Part shown: positions 1 to 47,493 of the stretch, one piece after another
How positions within the stretch are numbered: the stretch's first letter is position 1
How the letters are laid out: each line of letters starts with the position of its first letter
Origin: Agelas oroides
Taxonomy: Eukaryota; Porifera; Demospongiae; Agelasida; Agelasidae
Assembly (NCBI GenBank): GCA_949130485.1
Contig: OX422183.1
Location: 7,530,636 to 7,594,635, forward strand
Reading direction: 5' to 3'
DNA: 64,000 bases
The notes under the pieces: model-generated
Databases searched by the model: none
What the model was told of the DNA's origin: nothing
Seen by the model: the letters and a program-made list of their open reading frames with translations, nothing else
Position numbers and translations under genes: made by a program

Positions 1-185
1 CTCGCACGATATCCATATAGCTAGGTACCAGGTAGCTCAGTTTGATAGTACTGTGTATAGTATATCACACACAAACAAGCACCTCCAAAGAAGAATAAGA
101 GTCAATGATCTTGACTCAAAGTGCAATGGACACCCTCCTTAACAGGAAGACTCTCAAACACACACACACACACACACACACACAG

Positions 186-36898
<36,713 letters not shown>

Positions 36899-37119
36899 AT
36901 TGACATTTATTGACTCCTGAACCCATTATTTAAAGAGTGTAGTACACAAATACTGACATTACTGTACTCCCTACTTCATGTACACAATTGATCCATTGCT
37001 ACTATGACTGACCATAAGAAAAGCAGTTACGTACTAGGTACAGGAAGGTTATGACAATATTGTAGTTGTAAATTATAACCCAACTCTCCACAACAAGAGG
37101 CTAGGGTATGAAAGTGTTT

Positions 37120-39012
37120 TCAGAATTTGAACACACAAGGGCCATTTGCACAATTAGCTACATAAACAAAGCCCTGTTTATCAAGAGTGACTCCCCAAAC
37201 TGGGAGATTTGGTACAGAATGAACTAAATTTCCTTGTGGGCCAAAAATGGACAGACAATTTCCATTATAATCTCCAACAGTGCAGTATCCATCTTGATCC
37301 ACTGCAATTCCAACTGGATTCTGTAAAATTCCACTTCCATACTGGCATACATACTTTCCATCTGCTGTGAAGACTTTGACACATTTTGAAGAAGAGTCTG
37401 CAACGTGCAGGTTTTCACTTAGGTCAAATGCTACTGCATGTGGGTCTTGAAGTACACCTTCCCCTTGTCCCTTAATGATACTGGAGAATGTGCCATCTGG
37501 ATTGAAAACTTGTACTCTGCCATTGCTAATGTCTGTGACATACACATTGCCATTGGAAGATAAACATATGCCTGATGGGTTAGACAGATGGCCATTTCCA
37601 GACCCCCTTGTGCCAAATTTCATGAGGAATTCACCTGTGACTGTTAGCTTCTGGATTCTGTTGCCCCTACTCTCGGAAACATACATCACATCTCCACCAA
37701 TAGCAATGCCTACTGGTGAATTGAACTGACCATCACCACTGCCTTTGCTTCCAATTGTTGCCTTCTTTCTGCCATACTTATCAAAAACACAGATACTGTG
37801 AGTATCCCGGCTTGTAACAAAGATATCACCACTGTCATGAACCGCCACATAGTAGGGTTCTATTACTTCTGAAGTTGTCATGATGGGTTTGCTAAGACTT
37901 TTGTAGTCCCTAGGTTGGTGCTTCTTGACAGACCCAAAGGCAGATATTTCACTAACTAGGGTTGTAGTCTGGACAACTGTGGCTATCGTATCATCTTCTC
38001 GCAACTGAGGTATCATTGTAGTGAACTTCTTTATCAACTCCTGCAGTCGCGTCTGCAGCACCATGACAACAGATAGCAACTGGGCATCAGTGTGACTCTT
38101 CTGAGCCTCAGAGATTGCTGCACAACAGGAGATAATTTCAGCTCGAAGTGATGCCATTTCCTCCATTTGAAGCTGGAGACTGGTGAGCTTTGATGTTGCT
38201 ATCTCACTGCACTGAGCTAGCAGGGCTTTCTCTCGCTCATCTAATGCTTTGCGGAGCTCTTGAAAAGCACTCTGAATGGTGTCATTAACTGCCACCTTGC
38301 GTTTTCCCACTTTTTCTGCCATGGCTTTCCCATTGACGATAGCTTTATTAAGCTTGGTGATGGCATCAGGCATGGACTGTGCACTGTGGTTCAGATTATC
38401 TTTCTGCTTTTGGGCATAGTTTTTGATTTCTTCAAACTTGTGCCCAGCATGTTGAATCACGGTACACTGGATGCAAACCAGTGTCTTACAGCTGGTGCAG
38501 TAGAACTTTACATCAGTGTCAGTGTGCTCTTGGCAGTGGACGGCCGGTGGGGGAATATGCTGCTTTAATTCCTCCCCCTTTCGTGCCTCCTCAAGCTTAA
38601 GGACTTGGTGATTCAGTGCTAGGTATCTAGAGACAAGGTGGTACTCATGGCATGGTTTACAGAGAAACCTACGACAAGTACAGCAGAAAGCTACAATAGG
38701 TTGTTGTGGAACCCTACTGCATTCACCACACTCACTGGGAGTGTCCTTCTTAATTTTCATTTCGTACATGGCAACTTCAGCCTCATAGCCGAGTCGTACA
38801 TTTTGTGGGATTGCTTCGACTCCTTTCTTTGGTATGGGGGAGGTTGTTTTACACGTGGCGCAGCGAATCTTGGAGCCACTTTGAATGACAAGCAATTTGA
38901 TGCAGTTCTTGCAGAATGAGTGAAGGCATGGTAGAATGCGTGGGTCAGTGTATGGTTTGGAACACTTCTTGCAAGTGGTACTGGGTGATTCTTGGGTCAC
39001 ATTTGATGCCAT
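37120..39012 (-). CDS. TRIM/RBCC-NHL protein, putative E3 ubiquitin ligase (copy 1, intact)
   Basis: A single coding exon of 630 residues. A C3HC4 RING finger lies at residues 14-54 (C14, C17, C29, H31, C34, C37, C51, C54), which in this family recruits a ubiquitin E2. Two B-boxes follow (about 95-140, CGECSRVPQQPIVAFCC; about 160-200, CQEHTDTDVKFYCTSC), then a long coiled coil (about 200-330) and six NHL repeats (about 375-630) forming a beta-propeller; NRIQKLTVTGEFLMKFGT is a typical blade. There is no filamin domain, unlike TRIM2/3/71. The start was chosen at MASNV because the same start is kept in copy 2 and lies just after a 5'UTR intron. It differs from copy 2 by three missing codons after EEARK. 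It is convergent with NUP160, 221 bp apart. Substrates cannot be inferred. Confidence 0.94.
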   Translation of the reverse strand: MASNVTQESPSTTCKKCSKPYTDPRILPCLHSFCKNCIKLLVIQSGSKIRCATCKTTSPIPKKGVEAIPQNVRLGYEAEVAMYEMKIKKDTPSECGECSRVPQQPIVAFCCTCRRFLCKPCHEYHLVSRYLALNHQVLKLEEARKGEELKQHIPPPAVHCQEHTDTDVKFYCTSCKTLVCIQCTVIQHAGHKFEEIKNYAQKQKDNLNHSAQSMPDAITKLNKAIVNGKAMAEKVGKRKVAVNDTIQSAFQELRKALDEREKALLAQCSEIATSKLTSLQLQMEEMASLRAEIISCCAAISEAQKSHTDAQLLSVVMVLQTRLQELIKKFTTMIPQLREDDTIATVVQTTTLVSEISAFGSVKKHQPRDYKSLSKPIMTTSEVIEPYYVAVHDSGDIFVTSRDTHSICVFDKYGRKKATIGSKGSGDGQFNSPVGIAIGGDVMYVSESRGNRIQKLTVTGEFLMKFGTRGSGNGHLSNPSGICLSSNGNVYVTDISNGRVQVFNPDGTFSSIIKGQGEGVLQDPHAVAFDLSENLHVADSSSKCVKVFTADGKYVCQYGSGILQNPVGIAVDQDGYCTVGDYNGNCLSIFGPQGNLVHSVPNLPVWGVTLDKQGFVYVANCANGPCVFKF

Positions 39013-39025
39013 CTTTGAAATTGTA

Positions 39026-39090
39026 CTGTGATAAAAGTTTTAACAGTAGCTAGTCAGTAGCCAGTAATAAACAAACTACCCACAACTTAC
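39026..39090 (-). other. 65-bp intron in the 5'UTR of TRIM-NHL copy 1
   Basis: On the minus strand ATGAAGATTG is followed by GTAAGTTGTG and the intron ends TTTTATCACAG, 13 bases before the ATG. The same sites occur in copy 2. Splicing would leave an upstream ATG (ATGAAGATTG) whose 12-codon frame overlaps the main start and ends ATG-TGA. Confidence 0.7.
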
Positions 39091-39099
39091 CAATCTTCA

Positions 39100-40190
39100 T
39101 GTCGGTATAACTATTGTATATACAGCAAATTCATGCACAAAGTATACACCATATGAAGTTGATAGGTTGTTTATACGTGTCTGGACTCAACTGAACAGAG
39201 GCAGGATTACCTCAACTATTCATATAAAGCATGAATACAACCTTGAGTAAACTGCGAGTACCACCCCCTTTTCTATACATCAAGCAAAGGTAATAAACTT
39301 GTACTTATAACTATCATGAATTACACTGAGTTCATGTACTAGCTAAAGTTGCAGGAACCACCCATACAACAACAAGCAGCAATACAACCTCGGTTGAAAC
39401 CGTTTCTTTTTTTTTTTCAGGATGAAATTAGCATGATTGTATTCTTGGGTTCCACCAAAATTACGTAATTATAGCCTCGTTCTCAGGCCACTCCCAGATT
39501 TTATCTCGCAGATGTGGAGAAAAATCGGTTTTCTCCACAGCTACGAGTAATAATACAGGTTCATCCCTTTAAGGAATCATGAGCTGACCATAGAGATAGG
39601 ATGTAATCTCACATGACCACAGTTGGAATGTGAAACGGCTTAATTCCAAGTCTCACCACAGCTCTTGTCACTGATGATTGCAAGTGACAGAAGCTAATTA
39701 AGCCTCAGAGCAATTGAGAATGTTCAGCCTATTTTCTGCCCTAGAGTAGGGAATGTTTAAGGGCAGGAAAGTTGTTCTGGAAACACAGTACATGGGAGGC
39801 AATAGTCATGAGTTCCTGCACTATACTATGCCCACCACAAGGCCATGGCTATTTCTTACAGACTGAGAGTACTTCAATTGAATATCTTGTTCAAAAAAAC
39901 ATTTTTTCCAGAAAAGGGGCCCCATGAGGCTGGGCTGTATCTTCACGCTGTTTCTTTTTCTTTTACTTTTCATGTCTGGACTCAATCAGTGAATGCTTGG
40001 GTAGAACAATCACAGTAAAGGATGGTTAATATAGATAAAACATTTCAAGCGTGTAAACATGTGGTACTAATCAACTCCGTTAATTTTAATTTACCATGCC
40101 TACTATAAACAATTAGCTAGTTGCCAAAATTTTTGAGCGCTTTGCAGGCGAAATCTTTCCCCAGTGCCCCTCTGCTCTCTCGGCAGCCCT
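39100..40190. other. Spacer of the duplicated unit
   Basis: This spacer, upstream of copy 1, is shared with the region upstream of copy 2 (52.4-53.8 kb) and partly with that upstream of copy 3 (61.6-62.1 kb). Shared pieces include CATACAACAACAAGCAGCAA and GATTGCAAGTGACAGAAGC. No coding sequence is seen. Confidence 0.65.
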
Positions 40191-40200
40191 GGCCTTGTTC

Positions 40201-40267
40201 TAGTCTCACAGGCACAACCCACTTCCGCTAGTGGAAGTGGGTCGGGCGGGTCGGGCCTGCGAGACTA
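40201..40267. mobile_element. 67-bp hairpin with exact 9-bp target duplication
   Basis: The ends are TAGTCTCACAGGC and GCCTGCGAGACTA. The flanks are GCCTTGTTC at 40192-40200 and 40268-40276. Confidence 0.9.
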
Positions 40268-40453
40268 GCCTTGTTCCTAGGCCCTCACCCAGTAACAGAT
40301 AGCTAGATGAGATCACAAAAAATTGGGTCTTGCAACAAACCTATAAATTCATCTGGGAAGGTGCATTCAACTATAGCAGTGGAACCAAAACTTCATCTTG
40401 CAGAATATCCGACTTTTTCGAAATATCATTGGTGACTCGGAGACACGTGCTAC

Positions 40454-41430
40454 GTTTTAAACTGGGAGAGGCTAAGTTCACCGCCATCCATGTTGCATTA
40501 CGTCATCTTATTAAATATTCATAAGGGAATAGGCCACAAGTTCTGCGTTGCATGACTGTTGTACTTTGACCTCGACTACTGACTTTTGCTTCCTTGGCAA
40601 GGCACCCAGCAAGCTGTTCTACAGCTCTTCCCAAGGTATTCACTAGACATTTACAAGTGTACCAATGCATCAGAACTCATAAGTCTTAGCAGGAGTCCAC
40701 GTGGGTAGCAAAATTTATGGACCACTCTGGTACATGTACACATAGCTATAGCTACTGAAGTCATTCAGCTTCCCCATTCCAGGAAACAGGCCTGTTTCAT
40801 TAACATAGAGGTTTGGTTGGTGACATTGACAGATGAAAATGCATTGGCCAGCAATAGGCCACGTAAATTATGTATGACCATAGCTCATGATGAGTAAGGC
40901 CACTCCAAATTAATTTCCTGTTTCCCGTTGGCCGCCCGCATCCTTTTTAACAACAGTGCCTAATTTCCCATTATTCTGTATACGACCACTTACTAGTCCG
41001 TATTCTACTTAGTATTTTATAAACGAACATGTGTCCATAGTTCTATAAGCGAAAATCATACTGTGCTTGTCAACGCTAGCAACATTTGGAAATCTCTCCA
41101 CCACTCCCCCCCCTCTCCCCACAACCACACACACAGCCAGCACTATTTATTAATATTTACAACTGTAGAATGAGCCCTCACCTAGGTCATTGACGGAATT
41201 GAGGTTTTCTTTGGACCGTCCCACTTGTAAATGTCTAGTGAATACCTTGGGAAGAGCTGCATGTAGAACAGCTTGGTGGGTGCCTTGCCAAGGAAGCAAA
41301 AGTCAGTAGTCGAGGTCAAAGTATAACAGTCATGCAACGCGGAACTTGTGGCCTATCCCCTTATGAATATTTAATAAGATGACGTAACGCAACATGGATG
41401 GCGGTGAACTTAGCCTCTCCCGTTTTAAAC
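40454..41430. repeat. Large inverted duplication, arms about 207 bp
   Basis: Arms 40454-40659 and 41222-41430 are reverse complements with few differences; the left has TTCACCGCCATCCATGTTGC and the right GCAACATGGATGGCGGTGAA. The loop is about 560 bp of sequence with no recognised gene. Confidence 0.85.
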
Positions 41431-41446
41431 TTGCTCGCCACCCCAT

Positions 41447-41493
41447 TAGTCTCGCGTAGCCAGACTCTCGCAGAGTCTGGCTACGCGAGACTA
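41447..41493. mobile_element. 47-bp hairpin with 9-bp target duplication and known empty site
   Basis: The element TAGTCTCGCG...CGCGAGACTA is flanked by CCACCCCAT at 41438-41446 and 41494-41502. The paralogous places at about 57.02 and 62.62 kb have a single CCACCCCAT and no hairpin. Confidence 0.95.
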
Positions 41494-41502
41494 CCACCCC
41501 AT

Positions 41503-41735
41503 CGGGAATGCCGACGTGTGCTCGGGTCTATTCCCTATCATAGGTAGTAACAGTACATGCAGAAGTAGCGTACCTGTAACTTCCAGTCAGCTCTGTGGCT
41601 TTTGAAAATGGCCGAACAAGCCTGAGGTCGAGGACTTGACTTCTTAGCCCCGCCCACAGATAACACTAGTCTCGTTCCCAGACCGTAGTCTGGGCACAAG
41701 ACCAAGATAGCCGCAGGTACTAATCGTGTAACATG
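41503..41735. repeat. Segment repeated four times in the cluster
   Basis: The stretch with GGTCTATTCCCTATCAT, ACAGTACATGCAGAAGTAGC and ACTTCCAGTCAGCTC recurs at 53815-54030, 57005-57200 and 62613-62790. It marks the same point of each duplicated unit. Confidence 0.88.
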
Positions 41736-41739
41736 TTGT

Positions 41740-42570
41740 TGCAGTTTCCTGGGTTCCTGTGATGTTCCTCTGTTCCTCTCATTTAGTTTCTCAACTTTCT
41801 GTTATCGAGGTAGTGGTGGTTAGGCTAACTGGAATCGAGCTCAGAACTGCACAAATTTGAGCCCAACTTCGACACACAGTCTTTTCGTACACATTTTTTT
41901 CTTTGAGTTTTCCCAGTTCCTTGGTTTCTCAGATTTCTCTGGTTTCCCTACATCGTTAGTCTCTATGAGATCTCACGATACACCATAAAACATGCTGAGA
42001 TGTCAAAAGAGATGAAGAGACATCATGAGATACCATGTGTCATCAATGAAACACGTGATGTCTACACCACAAAACACAAGATACCATGACATATCTCAAG
42101 ACATGAGGAGACATTATGAGATGCTAGAGACATCATGGGACACCATGAGCATTGTGAGACATCAAAAGACATCATGAGACCTTACATAACACCATGACTC
42201 GGACACCATGACATCTTTAGATGTGAAAATCTGAAAAACCATAGAATATCTGAGGAACCAGGGGAATGTGAGGAATTATTGGAATTGATCTGAAAACCTG
42301 AACACCAGGAAGCCATACAAGAACCTGGGGAACCAGAGAGACTGTACGAGAACATGAAGAACCAAACGAATGAGGTGAAGTGAGGAACCACAGGAACAAG
42401 GGGGTCTAACGAACTAGGGGCACCAGAGGAAACAGGGGGACCATGAAAATCTGAAGTATTAACATTCAAGGGGATGTAAGGAACTAGGGGGAGCCAAGGA
42501 ACCAAGGACCCAAGCAGTCAAAGAAACCAGGAAAATGAAAAACTTGAGGGAACTCAGGAACCAGGGAGAT
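41740..42570. repeat. Foldback tract with ATGAGACATC-type repeats (copy 1)
   Basis: A left arm rich in GTTCCTTGGTTTCTCAGATT is followed by degenerate units such as CATCATGAGACACCATGAG, and then a right arm with inverse GAGGAACCAGGGGAATG units. Related tracts lie at about 49300-50060, 55250-55795 and 62890-63835. Confidence 0.8.
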
Positions 42571-42706
42571 TTCAAGAACTACATTTTCTCAGTAATTGCT
42601 ACATGTGCCACATGCACACAGTAACTTGCTGTATTCAGCTACATATATAATGCCCCCCTTTGGAAATGCAACACACTAAATTTGTCACACACCCACCACA
42701 GCTCAG

Positions 42707-42818
42707 CAGCTAACCTCCAAGCTGGACCAGTATTTGCACCTCCTAGATAGTATTTCTGGAGACTGGAACATGAGGCACAGTGCAGACACAGATGACTACA
42801 GTTCCACTCCCTTTGAAC
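42707..42818 (+). pseudogene. NUP160: Decayed copy of NUP160 terminal exon
   Basis: CAGCTAACCTCCAAGCTGGA opens the copy with the acceptor CTCAG kept. One base is lost at GACTGGAACATGAGG (original GACATGGAACATGAGG), which shifts the frame before the end. Confidence 0.85.
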
Positions 42819-43323
42819 CAACTTGCCAACTCATTCAATTTACTAGGGAATCCTGAGCCATAGTCAGCTGCCTCCACAAATCCTTTCGCAAGAAGGATTT
42901 CTCAAACTGAAAAATTGGTGTATATGCAGTATGATGCCATACTCTACTTGAGATCCACAAAATGCAATGACAAACTATCATCTAGTCCCCTGTACTCAAA
43001 ATACCTCTTTCTCTCTATACAAGACAAGATAAGTTATGTCATATAGACTGGTTGCGAATGCAAGTTACACAGAGTACAAGTGAGAACAAGATTAGAACAA
43101 GTAATTCCATGGATAGTTTGAGTCCAGGCCAAATACAGGGTGTCTTGACATGATCAATGAGATGAAAAATACCATTCAGGTGGGGCCATAAATCACCTAA
43201 CTTGCTGGGGTTCTTAGCTACATACAGTTTGTTTCCCCATCCAGTGCCTACACAGCTGTCGGGAATACATATACCCACCCTCAAAATTGACAGCCTTCAT
43301 AGTGCAATAGTATCCAGAGGAGG

Positions 43324-43378
43324 TAGCCTCGTACCCAGGCTCCTCCCCTGCATGGGGAGGAGCCTGGGTACGAGGCTA
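43324..43378. mobile_element. 55-bp hairpin with exact 9-bp target duplication
   Basis: The arms are TAGCCTCGTACCCAGGCTCC and its inverse, and the flanks are CAGAGGAGG at 43315-43323 and 43379-43387. Confidence 0.92.
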
Positions 43379-43602
43379 CAGAGGAGGTACAACAGCATCA
43401 CAAGATCCTAGAGTGTCTCTCTCTGTTCAAAACAAATCGTCAAGCTGTTCAATCATTTTAAATCAGGCTGTTGTTATAGCTAATAATCTGAGGAAAGCAT
43501 CGACTGACAAGTCGATTGACTGCCTTGGCCGCCTTGGCCCTTTAGTGGGTGTAGCTACCTGCACTGTGCACTGTGTATGAGCTTTGCATTTTGAGAAGTA
43601 CA

Positions 43603-44560
43603 GCATATAAACAGCTGAAAAGCAGCAGCAGTTATCCACGGGACCGGCACTTGTGCAGGCCTCAAAGAAAAATGGAGGTATATAGACTGCGCCTAAAGCT
43701 ATAAAAAGCTATACTTGTCTGAAATAACATTTAACCCTTGTGGTGATGTACCATCTCCCTCCTCTGTTGGGTCCACATGCAACCCCCCTTTCCTCATACC
43801 CAATAATGCCTATCCTAAAAGTGTCCTTCCCTATACAGAGGATAATGTCTTGGAATGTCAGGGAATGTGGAAAGGGAGTATAATACATAAATTATGTTTG
43901 TTTGAAAACCCTGATTTTTTATGTGTTGGTGAAACTCTTATTACTGATAAGCTACGATCAATCTCATTGTAGACAGTTACACATGGGTAGGTAACAATAA
44001 AAAGGTTGTATCTAATAAAGAGATCTGGTGGCATGGAAATCTTAGTGAAGGCAAACCTTTTGTCACATTCTGTTTTTATACTTGACCTAGATGTGTCAAA
44101 TTTACAGAGGTAATTTATTTTTCACACTGGAAATGAGATCTTACAGGTTTGAGCAGGATTTTATGTAAGAAGGATTTTGCAAGTACGTTCTTATATAAGT
44201 ATTTTCATATGTAAAAATTCTTGAAAGAGGTTGCAAGAATCACGTAAGAATCATGCAAGAAATGTCATTTGTGAGATTCTTGAAAGATTCTCGATAAGAA
44301 TGTCTCCAGGATCTTGCAAGACACTTCCTGTGGGATTTGATCATTTGAACTCCATGCAATATCCATAAATTTCAAAATGTAGAACTGATACAGTCTGTGG
44401 AGATTTTAATGCTTTAGCTAGCTACCAAGGAAAAATGGACTCCTTGTCGATTTGGACTTGCCTGTCATTTCTGTCATTGAATCATTTGGTAGGTTCTTGA
44501 AGAATTTCATGGTCGAAAAGGAGCACCAAAGTGGTGGAGTTAGCTGATGGTGCAATGTGA
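43603..44560. repeat. Segment duplicated at 55798-56700
   Basis: Both copies hold GCAGCAGTTATCCA, GGAGGTATATAGACTG, GTCTGAAATAACATTTAACC and TTGTCGATTTGGACTTGCCT, in the same order, with small indels. A further partial duplication of its end lies at 44640-44900. Confidence 0.88.
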
Positions 44561-45443
44561 AGAATGTAACATGTGGAGGCTTGTGTAGCTACTCAAAATA
44601 CAAGCGTAAAAGGCCACTCCAATAAGATTCATTGTTTCCCATTTCAACAGGAAATCTATAGCATGGTTCTTGAAAGATTCTTAACAAGAATCTCTCCAGG
44701 ATCTTGCAAGACATTTCCAGTGAGTTTGATCGTCTGAATTCCAATACCCATGCATAAATTTTAAAATGTAAATACTACACATTTTGGGTCTGTGGAGATT
44801 GCTTTACCAAGGAAAAAATGGTCCTTGTCGATTTGTCATTTCTGTTGTCGAATCATTTGGTAGGTTCTTGAAGTATTCCATGGTCGAAAAGGAGCACCAA
44901 AGGGAAGACTTGTCTGTCCTCCATGTAGTCTGTCCTCTGGTTATCCCGAGAGGGATGCCAGGAGAAGACTTGTCTGTCTGTCTTTCACCACGAAGTCAAC
45001 ATGGAAGTGTTTGTTGTTTCTGGGACCCTGACTTCAGACTGTCTTGATCTTAACATAAGGCCACCTACACATCTTACGAAGGTCACTAAGTTACTTGTTT
45101 GCTTGAGGAAAGTAAGCATAAGTAAAACAATACACACTACAGTATGTGCAATCATGAGTATACGTACACAGATATTCACACTCAAAATATAAAAAGCTGC
45201 ACTCCAAATGGAAAACAGTAAAGTTTATATACCAGCCCACAACATGCAAAAAGTGGGGGCATTGCCCCCACACTATACATTGAGGAAATGGCTTCAGACA
45301 TATTAGACACCAGACCCCTTTTCGCGGTGGATCCAGGGAGTCTAGATCTGGGCACGAGACTAATTAACGCTCCATTAACGCTGACACTCAAAATGGCGGC
45401 TAATATCCGGATATCCGTCCACTTGTGTTTCATGCGTAAACAG

Positions 45444-45523
45444 TAGCCTCGTTCCCAGGCCCGCGCCCAGCTTCCCGTACTGCAAGCGACGGGAAGCTGG
45501 GCGCGGGCCTGGGAACGAGGCTA
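45444..45523. mobile_element. 80-bp hairpin with exact 9-bp target duplication
   Basis: Perfect arms of about 35 bases (TAGCCTCGTTCCCAGGCCCG and on) surround a 10-base loop. The flanks are CGTAAACAG at 45435-45443 and 45524-45532. It sits about 70 bp upstream of the start codon of the next gene. Confidence 0.94.
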
Positions 45524-45592
45524 CGTAAACAGTGCACATAATTATAGTGGGAGTTTTTGCTTTCTGCTGTTTGCTAGTCTATTGGGTTTGGG

Positions 45593-46279
45593 ATGGAAAA
45601 ACCCATTGCATGCACACCTTTGATGGAAGATATATGTACTCCTTCGACGGATCCTTTGTCGCCACCGTCCTACGCCGAAGTGCAGAAGAAGGACAAAAGA
45701 CATCGCGTTGCAAAGAGGATCGTGGTGTGTTGTGTAGTGGCGGTCGCTCTCGCGGTGGGATGGTGCATTCCTGGTCCTACGTACATTAGAACTAGGGGGA
45801 ACACAGAGGTTACTTACGAAGTTTACGTCACCAGTACAGATTGGATATCAAAAACGAATTCCCGGGAGGTGTACGTTACTCATACAAATACCCAGGAGGT
45901 GTACGTTACTCATACAAATACCCAGGAGGTGTATGTTACTCATACAAATACCCAGGAGGTGTACGTTACTCATACAAATTGGATATCACCGACCAGGAGT
46001 TCCAAATGTACAACCATTACCCGCACCATCCCCCAAAAAGTTTACATCACTAGTACTCAAGTCCAAACAGTGACTCGTTACGTTCAACCTACCCCCAGTC
46101 CCACGGAAAAACCTGTCTGTCCTTACACTTATCCAGCTGGATACAAAGACGGGCGAAAAGACGGCAGGATTTCTTACTGGAGTCCTCAGTTTCGGTCGGA
46201 TCACGATTACATGCAAGGATATTATGAGGGATATTATAATTACACTCCTTACTGTATTAGTAGCCAGTTGAGTTTCTAG
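45593..46279 (+). CDS. Small single-pass membrane protein with PPxY motif and tandem repeats (unknown)
   Basis: A single-exon frame of 228 residues. The N-terminal part has PPSYAEV (about residues 24-30), a PPxY motif of the type bound by WW domains of NEDD4-like ligases, then a basic KKDKRHRVAKR stretch and a hydrophobic segment of about 18 residues (IVVCCVVAVALAVGW), consistent with a type II membrane protein. The outer part has four near-identical 10-residue units (EVYVTHTNTQ, DNA 45866-45985) and more distant ones, a Thr/Pro-rich linker, and a Tyr/Gly-rich C-terminus (YPAGYKDGRKDGR, YMQGYYEGYYNY). I do not recognise the family. Length, composition and kept frame across repeats favour a real gene, but no homologue is known to me. 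Confidence 0.62.
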   Translation: MEKPIACTPLMEDICTPSTDPLSPPSYAEVQKKDKRHRVAKRIVVCCVVAVALAVGWCIPGPTYIRTRGNTEVTYEVYVTSTDWISKTNSREVYVTHTNTQEVYVTHTNTQEVYVTHTNTQEVYVTHTNWISPTRSSKCTTITRTIPQKVYITSTQVQTVTRYVQPTPSPTEKPVCPYTYPAGYKDGRKDGRISYWSPQFRSDHDYMQGYYEGYYNYTPYCISSQLSF

Positions 46280-47490
46280 TCTGTTGCTATGTATATACAG
46301 TGCACAAGCTTTGTGATTCTAGTTAACCCATTAAATGACACTATTTCTGTGTCTCATAGTCGTAGTTTGTTTTTGGTGGACCTGTACTCTTTTGCTGTTT
46401 TGTTTTAAGTTTGCTAGTAGTTTTCTTTATTCGTTTGAGGACCACCTGGAGTATTCGTATATAAAAATTGATCTTTACTAATGAGGAGGCATGTGAGCCC
46501 CTCAAACTCATAACTCAGTCAGAAAGTAGCAAGTTCACAAAATTGTTCATAACTTAGATTGCATTTCTTTTAAGTAATTTTGTACTTTTTGTGTCAGTCA
46601 GTCATACTGACACTGTAGCCTGACGGAGTTTATATTATTAATATGAGTTGTAGTGAAATTTGAGTTTGGAATGACGACATAAAAGGTTAAAGTTCACTAA
46701 TGGATTTTTATTCCTGATTGTTTTCATAGCAGTGTCGGGGATTTCAGCATCTTCTGTTTAAATGTCAAAGATTCTAAGCCCTTGTGCAGTAGATTGTGCA
46801 GTACCTGGAGTTAACATACCCTATTAAGATTTCAGTGCATAGCTATGTATAGCTAATCACAGAGCAATATGTATAGTCAAGCTGTCATAATTATGATGCC
46901 ATTACTTATTACTGTCTGGAATAGGTGTTGAAGTTGTATTCAGTCTCACTGCTGTTGCATGGAAGGGCCCCAGAACAATGATTTAGAACTGAAGCCCTGG
47001 ACAGCAATCTCTCAACATTCAAATGTCCTACTTTACTCTACCCAAGTACATTCACTATCAAGTTTATGCATATTCAATCACAGACTAATCTGCAAGACCT
47101 TCATGGCTCACTACTTACTGTTATGCTCTTCGTTTTGAATGCATATACCATGGCTAATGGAGGCCTATACTAGCCTCCCTACAAGAAATTGCATTTGTCA
47201 CTCATGCACCATCACATCAATGCTAACGTAACTATACATGCAGCTGTGAATAATCTCATGACAAGTGGCATACCAGCGAAAAAACTTCCGAGCAACTCAC
47301 CCACTCACTGGGGAATGCTGAACCCACACTTAGAATGTATAATGTGCAGCAACATGTATAGGTAGCCAACACATACAGACATAAATAAACCTAGACAACA
47401 ATAAAAGTTTATGTCCACAAACAGCAAAAATTTGTTTGCATGAATTCATGTTAGTACAGCTTATTCACATACTTCTTCAGTGAAGGAAAA
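46280..47490. other. Intergenic, nothing recognised
   Basis: AT-rich sequence between the PPxY gene and the TRIM pseudogene. I see no repeat array, splice-bounded frame or inverted-repeat element. Confidence 0.5.
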
Positions 47491-47493
47491 ACC

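Noticed and set aside
36899-37119. Shared poly(A) region between NUP160 and TRIM copy 1
   Set aside because: I looked for AATAAA on either strand and saw no convincing signal, so no terminator is called.
38638-38919. Plus frames opposite the RING and B-box regions of the TRIM copies
   Set aside because: Antisense shadows that recur in each copy only because the coding strand is conserved.
42182-42505. Minus frames of about 100 codons over the foldback tracts (also at 55.4-55.8 and 63.5-64 kb)
   Set aside because: Degenerate repeat sequence read in antisense; the frames are not conserved between the copies.
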